A DNA stretch of 16,615 nucleotides from contig CALATR010001230.1 in the NCBI GenBank assembly GCA_937891875.1, forward strand, positions 1 to 16,615, written 5' to 3'. How positions within the stretch are numbered: position 1 is the first letter of the stretch; the number at the start of each line of letters is the position of its first letter. The position numbers were made by a program, and so were the translations under genes. The notes beneath the pieces are model-generated. The model had not been told where the DNA came from, searched no databases, and saw only the letters and a program-made list of their open reading frames with translations. The stretch comes from an uncultured Pseudomonadota bacterium. GTDB lineage: Bacteria > Myxococcota_A > UBA796 > GCA-2862545. Shown here piece by piece: positions 1 to 7,359 of the stretch.

Positions 1-1
1 G

Positions 2-1732
2 AACTCGAAGCCGTCGGCGACGTCCGCGACCATCGCACCCGATCCTGCGACCGTGGAAGACACGCTCGCCTGCGTGGCTGCAGGCTGGAGCGATGACGAC
101 GACGATGCCGAGCAGTACAGGGTCCGCTGGCTGGTCGGACCCGACGAGATCGCGACGGGACCGGAGCTGGACGCATCCACGCTGACCCGAGGGATGTCCG
201 TCCGGTGCGAGGCAACTCCGGATGATGGCGACGACCTCGGCACGCCCGTCACCAGCGAGTCGCTCGTGCTCTCCAACGCGCCCCCCCGCCTGGACAGCGT
301 GACCATCGCGCCAGAGGACCCCGTCGTCGCGGACGCCATCTTCGCAGCCCCGGGTACGAGCTACGACGCGGACGGCGACGAAGTCACGTTGACCTATCGG
401 TGGTTCCGGAACGGGGTCGCGGTGACCACCCTGGAGACGCTCCCGCCCGGGAGAGCGGTCAAGGGCGAGGAGATCTCCCTCGAGGTGACCCCGCACGATG
501 GATTCGTAGCGGGGGCGGTCGTCCTGTCCAACACGCTCACCGTGGGCAACACCGCCCCGACCGTGGACGGCGTGGTCGTCGACCCGACCGACGTGTTCAC
601 GGACACGGTGCTCACGGCGTCCGCGCTGGTGACCGAGCCAGACCCCGATGCCGTCACCGTCACGTACGACTGGCAGGTCAATGGCAGCTCCACCGGCGAG
701 ACGTCCGACACCCTCGATGGCGCGGCTGCGTTCGACAAGGGCGACGAGATCGTCGTGTACGCGACCGCCGACGATGGCGAGGCGTCGAGTTCGCCCGTAG
801 CGTCGGCGAAGCTGCTGGTCCTGAACTCCCCACCCACCGCTCCCGAGCTGGAGCCTGATCCGGCCGAGTACAGCGCGGGTGACGAGGTGCACTGCAAGGT
901 CGCCACCGCGTCCACCGACGCGGACGGGGACAGCCTGACCTACACGTTCAGCTGGACCCTCAACGGCGCGGCGACGTCTGACGTGGCCAAGACCGTCTAC
1001 ACCGGCGACACTTTTGTCGGAGACTGGGGTGAGGACGACGTGCTGGTGTGCACGGCCAACGTGAGCGACGGGGCCGACAGCGCCACGCAGACGATGAAGG
1101 TGATCCTGGGGGCCAAGGTGCTGCTGGTCTACGACGCCCTCAGCGGGAGCGGCGTGGGAGTCAAAGCAGCCCTCGAGGCCGCCGGCCACACCGTCACCTG
1201 GTCAGACGACCCCGAGTTCCTATACGACGGCAGCAATCCGGCGCCTGACACCTTTGACGTCGTATTCTTCATCAATGGATCGGCAGGTTCCTCCGACATG
1301 CCCAGCGCAGGCCAGAAGGCCATCGTCGACTTCGTCAAAGCTGGCGGTGGCTTTGTGTACAACGAACCAGCAATGTCGGAAGTCAGCAAAGGGCACTATG
1401 GGGTGCTCAGCACGCTGTTCGTTGGAACCAGCACCAGCTCTACGACAGGCGGCACGCTGGCGTGGACCACGGTGGGAGTTCACCCGGTACTTGATGGAAT
1501 CTCGTCCAGCTTCTCCACACCCAAGTGTCACGTACAGAAGGCTACGACCAAGACCGGCGCAACGTTGGTCCTGAAGGCGGGCTCGTGGGAGGGCGCTGCC
1601 GTCATGACGTTCGGCTCCGGCCGCTCGGTCGGCTTCTACCATTTCGGTGGCAACAGCAGCGACTGCGACTCCACCAGCGAGATCACTGACCTCTACAGCA
1701 ACGCCGTGTTCTGGGCAGCCGGCCGGGGGTAG
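2..1732 (+). CDS. Secreted multi-Ig/PKD-like protein with C-terminal ThuA/GATase-like domain (5' partial)
   Basis: The reading frame is open from base 2 and encodes sequence that matches the internal repeats, so the gene begins upstream of the window; the first GTG (53) is inside a repeat and is not the true start. At least four Ig/PKD-like beta-sandwich units of about 90 residues are visible. Each opens near an N-x-P-P/A-P linker (at about 275, 548 and 824, plus the cut first unit) and contains DxDGDxxxxxYxW-type strands. From about 1112 the sequence changes to an alpha/beta domain starting AKVLLVYD, with hydrophobic strands FDVVFFING and an AIVDFVKAGGGFVYNE segment. That pattern fits the ThuA-like/class I glutamine-amidotransferase-like fold, but I cannot see a convincing catalytic triad. 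The likely location is the cell surface or outside the cell, with the Ig units as a stalk. No MYXO-CTERM tail is present. The 3' third uses noticeably more A/T-ending codons than its neighbours. Coding status is firm; the domain name for the C-terminus is moderately sure. Confidence 0.85.
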   Translation, partial: NSKPSATSATIAPDPATVEDTLACVAAGWSDDDDDAEQYRVRWLVGPDEIATGPELDASTLTRGMSVRCEATPDDGDDLGTPVTSESLVLSNAPPRLDSVTIAPEDPVVADAIFAAPGTSYDADGDEVTLTYRWFRNGVAVTTLETLPPGRAVKGEEISLEVTPHDGFVAGAVVLSNTLTVGNTAPTVDGVVVDPTDVFTDTVLTASALVTEPDPDAVTVTYDWQVNGSSTGETSDTLDGAAAFDKGDEIVVYATADDGEASSSPVASAKLLVLNSPPTAPELEPDPAEYSAGDEVHCKVATASTDADGDSLTYTFSWTLNGAATSDVAKTVYTGDTFVGDWGEDDVLVCTANVSDGADSATQTMKVILGAKVLLVYDALSGSGVGVKAALEAAGHTVTWSDDPEFLYDGSNPAPDTFDVVFFINGSAGSSDMPSAGQKAIVDFVKAGGGFVYNEPAMSEVSKGHYGVLSTLFVGTSTSSTTGGTLAWTTVGVHPVLDGISSSFSTPKCHVQKATTKTGATLVLKAGSWEGAAVMTFGSGRSVGFYHFGGNSSDCDSTSEITDLYSNAVFWAAGRG

Positions 1733-1733
1733 C

Positions 1734-1890
1734 TCACGCCGCGAACTCCAGCAGAGTCAGGCCGCCGCCGACGTTGAGGGTCGGCCGCAGATGACAGCCG
1801 ACGTCAGCTGGGTCGGCGTACGTGGGGTGCGCTCCAGGCTCGGCGATCTCCAGATCTGCGGCATAGGCTGTCGGTCTCGCGGAGGATGCC
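1734..1890 (-). pseudogene. Possible C-terminal gene remnant, minus strand
   Basis: In the gap between two plus-strand genes, the minus strand reads protein-like sequence ending RPTLNVGGGLTLLEFAA then TGA at 1736-1734. This is one base away from the end of the upstream gene, in the usual convergent layout. Most third positions are G or C, as in real genes here. The frame can be followed to an ATG at 1907 (57 codons), but that would overlap the start of the next plus-strand gene and has no clear Shine-Dalgarno sequence. It may be the leftover 3' end of a gene whose 5' part was lost, a small real gene, or chance in GC-rich DNA. I do not recognise the family. Confidence 0.25.
1881..1885 (+). promoter_or_regulatory. 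Ribosome binding site for the MopE/FG-GAP lipoprotein
   Basis: GGAGG lies five bases before GTG 1891. This favours GTG 1891 over the in-frame ATG at 1900, which would be 14 bases away. Both starts leave a usable signal peptide. Confidence 0.6.
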
Positions 1891-3864
1891 GTGGCTCGAA
1901 TGCTCATCGTGGTGCTGGCCCTGGCCGTGGCCTGCAACCCCGACGTCGACACCGATGTGGACGAGGTCGCCGACCAGGACGGCGATGGCTTCGACGCGGA
2001 CGTGGACTGCGACGACAGCGATCCCGGCGCCTACCCCGGTGCCACCGAGATCCCCTACGACGGCGTCGATCAGGACTGCGACGGCGGGGATCTCGTCGAC
2101 GTGGACGGTGACGGCGCGCCCGGCGGGGAAGGCGGCACGGACTGCGACGACGCCAACGCGGAGCGCTACCCCGGCGCCGCCGAGGTGCCGTACGACGGCA
2201 TCGATCAGGACTGCGACGGATCCGACCTGCGCGACGTCGACCGGGATGGCTTCGAGGCCGAGGAGGTCGGTGGGCCCGACTGCGACGACACCCGCCGTGC
2301 GGTGAACCCCGAAGCGAGGGAGATCCCCTACAACGACCGCGACGACGACTGCGACGGCGGTGACCTCGTGGACGTGGACGGGGACGGCTTCTCCGGCCAC
2401 CCCCGCACCGGTGACGACTGCAACGACGACGACGCCGCCATCCACCCCGAAGCGGTGGAGATCTGCGGCGACGGGGTCGACAACGACTGCGACGGCGCCC
2501 CCATCTGCGGCTTCTTCGGGGAGCGCTCGGTGCTCGACGCCGACGTCACCATCCGCGGCCTCGGCGGCAGGCTCGGCACCAGCTTCGACAGCGGCGATCT
2601 CGACGGCGACGGCGTGCTGGACGTGGTCGTGGGCACACCCGAGCGCAACGGCGAGAACGTGTTCGTCTTCTACGGACCCGTGACCTCGGACCAGGACTAC
2701 GGCACCGCGGACCTGCGCATCCAGCCCGAGAACACCCGCAAGGGCACCGGCTTCGACCTCGCCGTCATCCCCGACCAGGACGGCGACGGCCTGCCCGACC
2801 TCGCCATCGGTCACCCCGAGCTGGATGGCCCCGAGTTCGGCGGCCCACAGCTCGCCGGCGCGCTCTACATCATCGACGGTGCCGCCACCGGGAGCCGCCG
2901 CCTGCGCGACGAGGGCGAGCTCGCGAAGTGGTGGGGGGACAGCGAGGACGACGCGCTCGGCACCTTCGTCAGCGTGGCCGACGACCACGACGGCGATGGG
3001 GAGCCCGACCTGGTGGTCGGCGCGCCCGATCTGCGCGGCAGCCAGAACGGCTTCGGCTACGTGTTCCGCGGCCCGTTCTCTGGCCGCAGCCCCGCCGACG
3101 AGGTCGCTTGGCTCGAGATCGAGGGCAGCACCGACGTGGAGCTGGGTCGCCACGCGGTGAGCCTCGGCGACACCGACGGGGACGGCCTGTCCGACGTCGC
3201 CTTCTCCGCCGAGGCCGCCCTGCGCTACCACGGCGCCGTCTACACCGTGCTCGGCGGCGGGGGCGGCGGCATCCTCGCCACCCGGGATGCCGACATCCTG
3301 ATCCAGGGCGACCCGATCCGCGAGTTCAACGACGGGCTCGGGCGCGGGCTCGACGCCGCCGGAGACTTCAACGACGACGGCTACGACGACATGATCGCTG
3401 GCGGAGTGGGCCAGCAGGGCAAGGGCTACCTCTTCTTCGGCCCGCTCACCGCCGGCGTCTCGGTCGACATTGCCGATGTCATCGTCGAGCTGGACATCGA
3501 CGGGGAGCAGAACATGCTCGGCGACTCGGTGGCCGGGGTAGGGGACCTCGACGCCGACGGCAAGGCCGACGTCGCCCTCGCCGACCCCTTCTTCGACGAC
3601 AGCCGGGGCGCGGTCTACCTGCTCTTCGGCGGCACCACCGGCGTCGTGGACGCGCTGGACCTGCCGCGGGTCACGGGCGCCACCGCCGGCGACTCCCTCG
3701 GCGCGGACTACACCGTCGACGACGCCCGCTCCCTCCGCAGGGTCGGCGACCTGAACGCCGACGGCTTCGACGACCTGATGCTCGGCTCGCCCCACGACAG
3801 CGCGGACGGGACCGGCGCGCAGAGCGGTAGGATCTACCTGTTGTTTGGCGGGCCGGGGTTCTAG
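1891..3864 (+). CDS. Surface lipoprotein: four MopE-type metal-binding repeats plus seven-bladed FG-GAP propeller
   Basis: This is a 657-aa protein. Residues 1-15 form a short signal peptide ending in VLALAVAC, so Cys15 is a candidate lipidated residue, although Ala at -3 is not the ideal lipobox. Residues 28-202 hold four tandem repeats of about 44 residues with the pattern DxDGDG...DCDD...PGAxEIPYDGxDQDCDG, the MopE-like putative metal-binding motif; the third copy is degenerate. Residues about 225-657 carry seven FG-GAP-like units with Ca-type loops beginning at Asp236, 295, 365, 427, 492, 552 and 620 (for example DLDGDGVLD, DFNDDGYDD). Seven units match a complete integrin-alpha-like beta-propeller. 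The repeat families suggest Ca2+ or other metal binding and adhesion or scaffolding at the cell surface; the ligand is unknown. The stop codon (TAG 3862-3864) shares its last G with the GTG of the next gene, implying translational coupling with the cupin protein. There is no C-terminal sorting tail. Confidence 0.9.
   Translation: MARMLIVVLALAVACNPDVDTDVDEVADQDGDGFDADVDCDDSDPGAYPGATEIPYDGVDQDCDGGDLVDVDGDGAPGGEGGTDCDDANAERYPGAAEVPYDGIDQDCDGSDLRDVDRDGFEAEEVGGPDCDDTRRAVNPEAREIPYNDRDDDCDGGDLVDVDGDGFSGHPRTGDDCNDDDAAIHPEAVEICGDGVDNDCDGAPICGFFGERSVLDADVTIRGLGGRLGTSFDSGDLDGDGVLDVVVGTPERNGENVFVFYGPVTSDQDYGTADLRIQPENTRKGTGFDLAVIPDQDGDGLPDLAIGHPELDGPEFGGPQLAGALYIIDGAATGSRRLRDEGELAKWWGDSEDDALGTFVSVADDHDGDGEPDLVVGAPDLRGSQNGFGYVFRGPFSGRSPADEVAWLEIEGSTDVELGRHAVSLGDTDGDGLSDVAFSAEAALRYHGAVYTVLGGGGGGILATRDADILIQGDPIREFNDGLGRGLDAAGDFNDDGYDDMIAGGVGQQGKGYLFFGPLTAGVSVDIADVIVELDIDGEQNMLGDSVAGVGDLDADGKADVALADPFFDDSRGAVYLLFGGTTGVVDALDLPRVTGATAGDSLGADYTVDDARSLRRVGDLNADGFDDLMLGSPHDSADGTGAQSGRIYLLFGGPGF
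1972..2496 (+). repeat. Four tandem MopE-type repeats within the coding sequence
   Basis: Four units of about 130 bases encode the DxDGDG / DCDD / PGAxEIP / DGxDQDCDG pattern. Units 1 and 2 are the most alike. In unit 3 the first loop has Arg (DVDRDG) and the last loop reads NDRDDDCDG, so its metal binding may be weakened. Unit 4 ends in an extra Cys pair region (ICGDG, PICG). Confidence 0.8.
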
Positions 3865-4946
3865 TGGGGGCGCTCCCACCCGACCCCCGCCCCCTGCGAG
3901 ACCGGGTGCCAGGCCGCGCTGGTCTCACCCTCGACGCCCTCTTCGTCGCCGAGCACGTCCTCGGCGGCCCCCTGGCAGGCCGGCTGTGGGGCGGCTGTCG
4001 CGAGCGGGCGCGACGCCGGGTGGTCGAAGCATTGCGGGCGAGCGGGCCGGGCCGCACCGTGCCGGTCCAACAGGTCGCGGATCTCTCGCCCGAGGCCTTC
4101 GCCGAGTGCCACCTGCGTCCGGGCGTGCCGGTCGTCTTCCGCGGTCGCGCCGCCGCCTGGCCGGCCCTCGCTCGCTGGAGTCGCGCCTTCTTCCAGCGTG
4201 AATACGGCAGCGACCCGGCGGTGATCTTCGACCCGTCGCAGGCGGGATCGCCGGGATGTGGGCTCTCGACGACCACGCTCGGCGACGTGCTCGCCCGCAT
4301 CGACGACCCGGATCCGCCCTACGCGCGCTTCCACCCGCTGCTGGACCGTCACCCCGAGCTGCTCCACGACCTCGACCGGGCCTGGCTCGACTCCATGCGG
4401 GTCCGCGCCTCGTTCGGCGGCTTCCCCTTCCACACGCTCTTCCTGGGACCGAAGGGGAGCAGCACGCCCATCCACTGCGCCGGCAACGAGAACCTCTTCG
4501 TCCAGGTGCAGGGGCGCAAGCGCTGGCGGTTCTGGCGTCCAGACGCAAGGTTCGTCCTCGATCCTCGGGCCAACCGCGCGCCCGCGAAGGCCTGCCCGGT
4601 GGACCCGGACGCGCCGGACGAGGCGGTGTGGCCGGGCTTCGAGGAGCTCGACCACTGGCAGGTCGTGCTCGAGCCCGGCGACGTGCTCTACGTGCCGGCC
4701 TACGCGTGGCACCACGTGGTCAACCTGGACCAGACCCTCGGGGCCGCCACCCGCTGGACGTCGGTGCCCAACAGCGTGCGCCAGGCCCCGCTGTACTTCG
4801 CCCTCGAGTTCCTCAACACCCGCCCGACCCTGTTCCGCACGATGTTCCCCAAGGGCGAGCTCGACGTGACGACCCTGCTCGCCGAGGCCCACGGGGACGG
4901 GGCGGGAGGGCGCCGGCCTACTCCGTCGACTCGGACATCTGGCTGA
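3864..4946 (+). CDS. Cupin_8/JmjC-like Fe(II)/2-oxoglutarate oxygenase homologue lacking the metal Asp
   Basis: This 360-aa protein resembles the cupin_8/JmjC group (FIH-like protein hydroxylases). The core at residues 199-221 reads STPIHCAGNENLFVQVQGRK then RW, which aligns without gaps to the usual TPxHxDxxxN...GxKR motif. The distal metal His lies in VPAYAWHHV (His283), after EPGDVLYVP. His204, Asn210 and Lys219 (a usual 2-oxoglutarate contact) and Thr201 are kept, but the metal-binding Asp at His+2 is Ala206. The enzyme could be inactive, use another ligand, or leave an open iron site as in Fe/2OG halogenases. No signal peptide is seen, so it is probably cytoplasmic. GTG 3864 overlaps the previous stop by one base; an in-frame GTG at 3906 is an alternative start. 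The 3' end overlaps the convergent lipoprotein gene by 29 bases, and the last dozen residues look unstructured. Confidence 0.85.
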   Translation: MGALPPDPRPLRDRVPGRAGLTLDALFVAEHVLGGPLAGRLWGGCRERARRRVVEALRASGPGRTVPVQQVADLSPEAFAECHLRPGVPVVFRGRAAAWPALARWSRAFFQREYGSDPAVIFDPSQAGSPGCGLSTTTLGDVLARIDDPDPPYARFHPLLDRHPELLHDLDRAWLDSMRVRASFGGFPFHTLFLGPKGSSTPIHCAGNENLFVQVQGRKRWRFWRPDARFVLDPRANRAPAKACPVDPDAPDEAVWPGFEELDHWQVVLEPGDVLYVPAYAWHHVVNLDQTLGAATRWTSVPNSVRQAPLYFALEFLNTRPTLFRTMFPKGELDVTTLLAEAHGDGAGGRRPTPSTRTSG

Positions 4947-5598
4947 GCAGCAGGTACTCGCGGGTCATGGCGATGTCGCCGTCCGGGTAGACGTCGGCGT
5001 CGTCGTAGGCGTACCAGGACAGGGTGGCCGCCCACGCCGACGCGCCGCCGGACAAGACCAGCTCGGAGCCCGAGTGGTCGAAGTCCTCGGCCGAGAACGT
5101 GGACGGCTCGGGGATGTCCTCGTCGAATCCAGACCGGTCCTCGGTCGCGGCCCAGGCGTTGTCGTACCGGTAGATCACCTCGATGGTGTCGCTGAAGTCG
5201 GGGAGATCCTCGGCGGTCAGCTCGAACTCGAGGTCGAAGGTGTAGCTGGGCTCGCACAGGGGTGCTGCGTCGGTCTGGTCCGGTGCGGTGCCGTCGGGCA
5301 GGACCGCCTCGAACGTGGAGTAGGTGACGTCCCCACTCGGGTCGGTGACCACCAGGCCGGCGCTCTTGCCGATGGACGTCTCCTCCTCGTCGAGCTGGTC
5401 GCCGTCGAACGTGCCGACGAGGCTGGCGATGGCGTCCGCCGGGCTCTCGGCCATGCCGTCCTGCACGACGGTCCTGTCCGTGACGACCGTCGACGAGACC
5501 AGGGTGCAGGTGAACTCCTCCTCGACGCCGATCTGCGAGCCACAGGCGGCCAGCAGGGTCAGCAGCGCCAGGGTGGCGGGGGTGCGGGGCGAGATCAT
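4918..5598 (-). CDS. Lipoprotein of unknown function, 226 aa
   Basis: The start is the ATG at 5598, preceded on the minus strand by GGAGGA three bases upstream; the open frame further upstream runs through the next gene and is rejected. The N-terminus MISPRTPATLALLTLLAACG is a good type II signal peptide with lipobox LAAC, giving lipidated Cys19. The mature part is acidic and rich in Asp, Glu, Ser and Thr, with alternating hydrophobic residues (YTFDLEFEL, IEVIYRYDN, WAATLSWYAY) suggestive of beta strands. Two Cys (in FTCTL and APLCEP) could pair. I do not recognise a family. The C-terminus (MSESTE) overlaps the end of the convergent cupin gene by 29 bases. It is transcribed divergently from the TIGR02147-type regulator, with only 90 bases between the starts, so that regulator is a natural candidate to control it. 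Confidence 0.85.
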   Translation of the reverse strand: MISPRTPATLALLTLLAACGSQIGVEEEFTCTLVSSTVVTDRTVVQDGMAESPADAIASLVGTFDGDQLDEEETSIGKSAGLVVTDPSGDVTYSTFEAVLPDGTAPDQTDAAPLCEPSYTFDLEFELTAEDLPDFSDTIEVIYRYDNAWAATEDRSGFDEDIPEPSTFSAEDFDHSGSELVLSGGASAWAATLSWYAYDDADVYPDGDIAMTREYLLLSQMSESTE

Positions 5599-5601
5599 GG
5601 C

Positions 5602-5607
5602 TCCTCC
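5602..5607 (-). promoter_or_regulatory. Ribosome binding site deciding the start of the 226-aa lipoprotein
   Basis: On the minus strand GGAGGA stands just before GCC-ATG. Its position, together with the lipoprotein signal that follows, fixes the start at 5598. Confidence 0.65.
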
Positions 5608-5653
5608 ATCGTCCGTGGCTTCAGTGTGCCCCGGCGCTCCCGTCGTCACCACC

Positions 5654-5682
5654 TCGACATCGAACATTTCATGAGTCAGAAT
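5654..5682 (+). promoter_or_regulatory. Candidate sigma-70-like promoter of the regulator gene, possibly leaderless
   Basis: TCGACA (5654-5659, five of six to TTGACA), a 17-base spacer and CAGAAT (5677-5682, four of six to TATAAT) lie in a locally AT-richer stretch. A start point about seven bases after the -10 falls on the ATG at 5689, and no Shine-Dalgarno sequence precedes that ATG, so the mRNA may be leaderless. Confidence 0.35.
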
Positions 5683-5688
5683 TGATGC

Positions 5689-6648
5689 ATGATGCTCGAA
5701 AATGAAGAAGTCTGGGAGATCGCGAGCCGCCAGCTCATCCGGGCGGTCCGTGGAAAACGGAGTCAGGTCGCCTTCTCTCGGAGGCTCGGCTACCGCGGCA
5801 ACGTGGCGGCCAGCTGGGAGGGTGGGCACCGCGCACCCACGGCGGAAGCGCTGGTCGACGCCATGCGCGCGCTCTCCCTGGACGTCGATGGGGGGTTCGC
5901 GCGCTTCCACGCGGACAGTGCGCCGGCCGTGCGCGAGGGGCTCCCGGCCTGGCTGCGCGCCCTGCGCGGACGGGCGTCCCAGGCGGCGATCGCCGAGCGG
6001 GCCGGTCGCTCGCGGCACCAGGTGCGGCGCTGGCTCACCGGGGAGGCCAGGCCGCGGGTGCCCGACTTCCTGCGGCTGGTCCACGCGCTCACCGGTCGCG
6101 CGCCCGACTGGGTCGCCTGCTTCGTCGACATCGAGCGGGTGCCCGCCCTGGCCGGACAGTACGCCGCCGCGCGGACCGCAGCCCGGCTGGCCTTCGACCA
6201 CCCCTGGTCGGCCGCGGTGCGCATGGTCATCGACTCGGACGCCTACCGCAGCGACCCCACCGACGGGGCGCTCGCCCGGATCCTCGGGATCCCGCCCGAC
6301 GTCGTCGGGGAGGCGGTCGACGCGCTGCTGGCGGGGGGCCTCGCCCGTCGGCAGGGAGAGGCGCTGGTCGCCGAGTCCACCTTCACCGCGGACGCCCAGG
6401 CCTCGGAGGCCGATCGCCGTCGGCTCAAGGCGCACTGGGCCCGGGTCGCGACCGCGCGGCTGCAGCACGAGCACCCGGAGGATCTCGTCAGCTTGAACCT
6501 GGCGATCCTGTCGAAGGCGGACCTCGACCGGGTGCGTCAGCTGCAGCGCGAGTACTTCCGCGCCCTGCGCGGGCTGGTCGCGTCGTCGGAGCCGTCCGAG
6601 ACCGCGGTGCTGATCCTGATGCACACGGTGTCGCTGACCGGGGAGTGA
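5689..6648 (+). CDS. TIGR02147/DUF4423-family transcriptional regulator with tandem XRE-like HTH
   Basis: This 319-aa protein has two similar helix-turn-helix units at residues 16-62 and 88-134. They align over 47 residues without a gap at about 30 % identity (my count 14 of 47), sharing RAxRG, SQxA, RxG, W and G...P positions, which points to an internal duplication. The C-terminal part (about 170-319) resembles DUF4423 of the TIGR02147 family: HPWSAAVRMVIDSDAY, a winged-helix-like stretch ARILGIPPDVVGEAVDALLA, and a final NLAILSKADLDRVRQL plus HTVSL. Such proteins are common in Myxococcota, Bdellovibrionota and Fibrobacteres and are poorly characterised. ATG 5689 is followed by a second ATG (5692); either could be used. 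It is divergent from a lipoprotein gene, suggesting local control. Confidence 0.85.
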   Translation: MMLENEEVWEIASRQLIRAVRGKRSQVAFSRRLGYRGNVAASWEGGHRAPTAEALVDAMRALSLDVDGGFARFHADSAPAVREGLPAWLRALRGRASQAAIAERAGRSRHQVRRWLTGEARPRVPDFLRLVHALTGRAPDWVACFVDIERVPALAGQYAAARTAARLAFDHPWSAAVRMVIDSDAYRSDPTDGALARILGIPPDVVGEAVDALLAGGLARRQGEALVAESTFTADAQASEADRRRLKAHWARVATARLQHEHPEDLVSLNLAILSKADLDRVRQLQREYFRALRGLVASSEPSETAVLILMHTVSLTGE

Positions 6649-6670
6649 GGCGGCCGCGGGGAGGCCCGCC
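6649..6670. terminator. GC-rich hairpin between convergent stops
   Basis: The bases between the two stop codons form GGCGG...CCGCC (five pairs), extended by two more G-C pairs with one bulge and a seven-base loop. It fills almost exactly the gap between the regulator and the DUF2786 gene, so it may end transcription from both sides. There is no U tract, so intrinsic termination is uncertain. Confidence 0.35.
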
Positions 6671-7314
6671 TACAGATCGACCTCCTCGCCCGCCGCGAGG
6701 CCCCGCTCGTACGCGTCGAGGTCCACCCGGATGCCCCGGCCCCGCTTCAGGTGCAGCTCGCGCTCGGCGTAGTCCTGCACGGCATCGCGGCGGACCTGCA
6801 GCGCAGGCTCGACCACGGCGAGGGCGGTGGCGTCCACGCTCGCCCGGTCCTGCTTGGAGGCGGCAGCGAGGCGCTCGACCAGGGTCGCGGCGGCGCCCAC
6901 GCGGAAGTCGTCGTGCCAGCGCTTGTCCTGCTTGCCCCCGTGGTCCGCCGAGAGCCACTGCAGTCGGGGCACGAGCCCGTCGTAGAGCGCCTGCAGGGTG
7001 TCGAGCTCGCTGGCCGGGCCGACGACGACGACCTCGACGTGCTTGCCGTCCTCCCGGGTGTAGGCGAGGCAGCCGTTGACCTCGGCGAGCCCCGCCGCGA
7101 GCACCGACTTCCAGCGGCGCAGGCGGCGGGCGCGCTCCAGCACCCGCTCGACCACCTCGACCTGCGCGGCGGCGTCCTCGGCATCGAGGAGCGCCTGCAG
7201 GCGGTGGGCATCGATGAGGGCCTGGGCCTTGGCCGCGGCTGCGGTGGCCTCGTGCACGTTGGGCGAGCCGGCCAGCGCGAGCAGCTTGCGGACCCGGTCG
7301 AGGAGATCGGACAT
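6670..7314 (-). CDS. DUF2786 domain protein, 214 aa
   Basis: Residues 3-40 (LLDRVRKLLALAGSPNVHEA... AAKAQALI) match the DUF2786 helical domain, which usually opens proteins of about 200-250 residues in bacteria and phages. The remainder has a mixed alpha/beta centre (CLAYTREDGKHVEVVVVG, residues about 82-100, then a helix LDTLQALYDGLVPRLQWLS) and a WHDDFRVGAAATLVERL stretch that resembles the metal-independent second half often found with DUF2786. Function is unknown. No signal peptide, so cytoplasmic. Start ATG 7314; a GGAG lies about 12 bases upstream, so translation may depend on the gene 45 bases upstream, with which it probably forms an operon. Its end is convergent with the regulator gene. 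Confidence 0.85.
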   Translation of the reverse strand: MSDLLDRVRKLLALAGSPNVHEATAAAAKAQALIDAHRLQALLDAEDAAAQVEVVERVLERARRLRRWKSVLAAGLAEVNGCLAYTREDGKHVEVVVVGPASELDTLQALYDGLVPRLQWLSADHGGKQDKRWHDDFRVGAAATLVERLAAASKQDRASVDATALAVVEPALQVRRDAVQDYAERELHLKRGRGIRVDLDAYERGLAAGEEVDL

Positions 7315-7359
7315 GGGCCGCGGATACTCCCTGCGATCGCCTCCGTCGACCGGGAGACC

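Noticed and set aside
1972..2496. Regular spaced repeats that could be mistaken for a CRISPR array
   Set aside because: The repeats are in frame, vary at the base level and encode the MopE motif; there are no identical repeats with unique spacers.
1804..3879. Long minus-strand open frame (691 codons) opposite the MopE/FG-GAP gene
   Set aside because: It is the antisense of Asp/Gly-rich repeats in GC-rich DNA. Its product is a Val/Ala/Gly/His-rich run without domains, while the plus frame has a signal peptide and two repeat families.
5599..6624. Upstream extension of the 226-aa lipoprotein frame to 6624
   Set aside because: It runs antisense through the regulator gene; the internal ATG at 5598 has a strong ribosome binding site and a lipoprotein signal.
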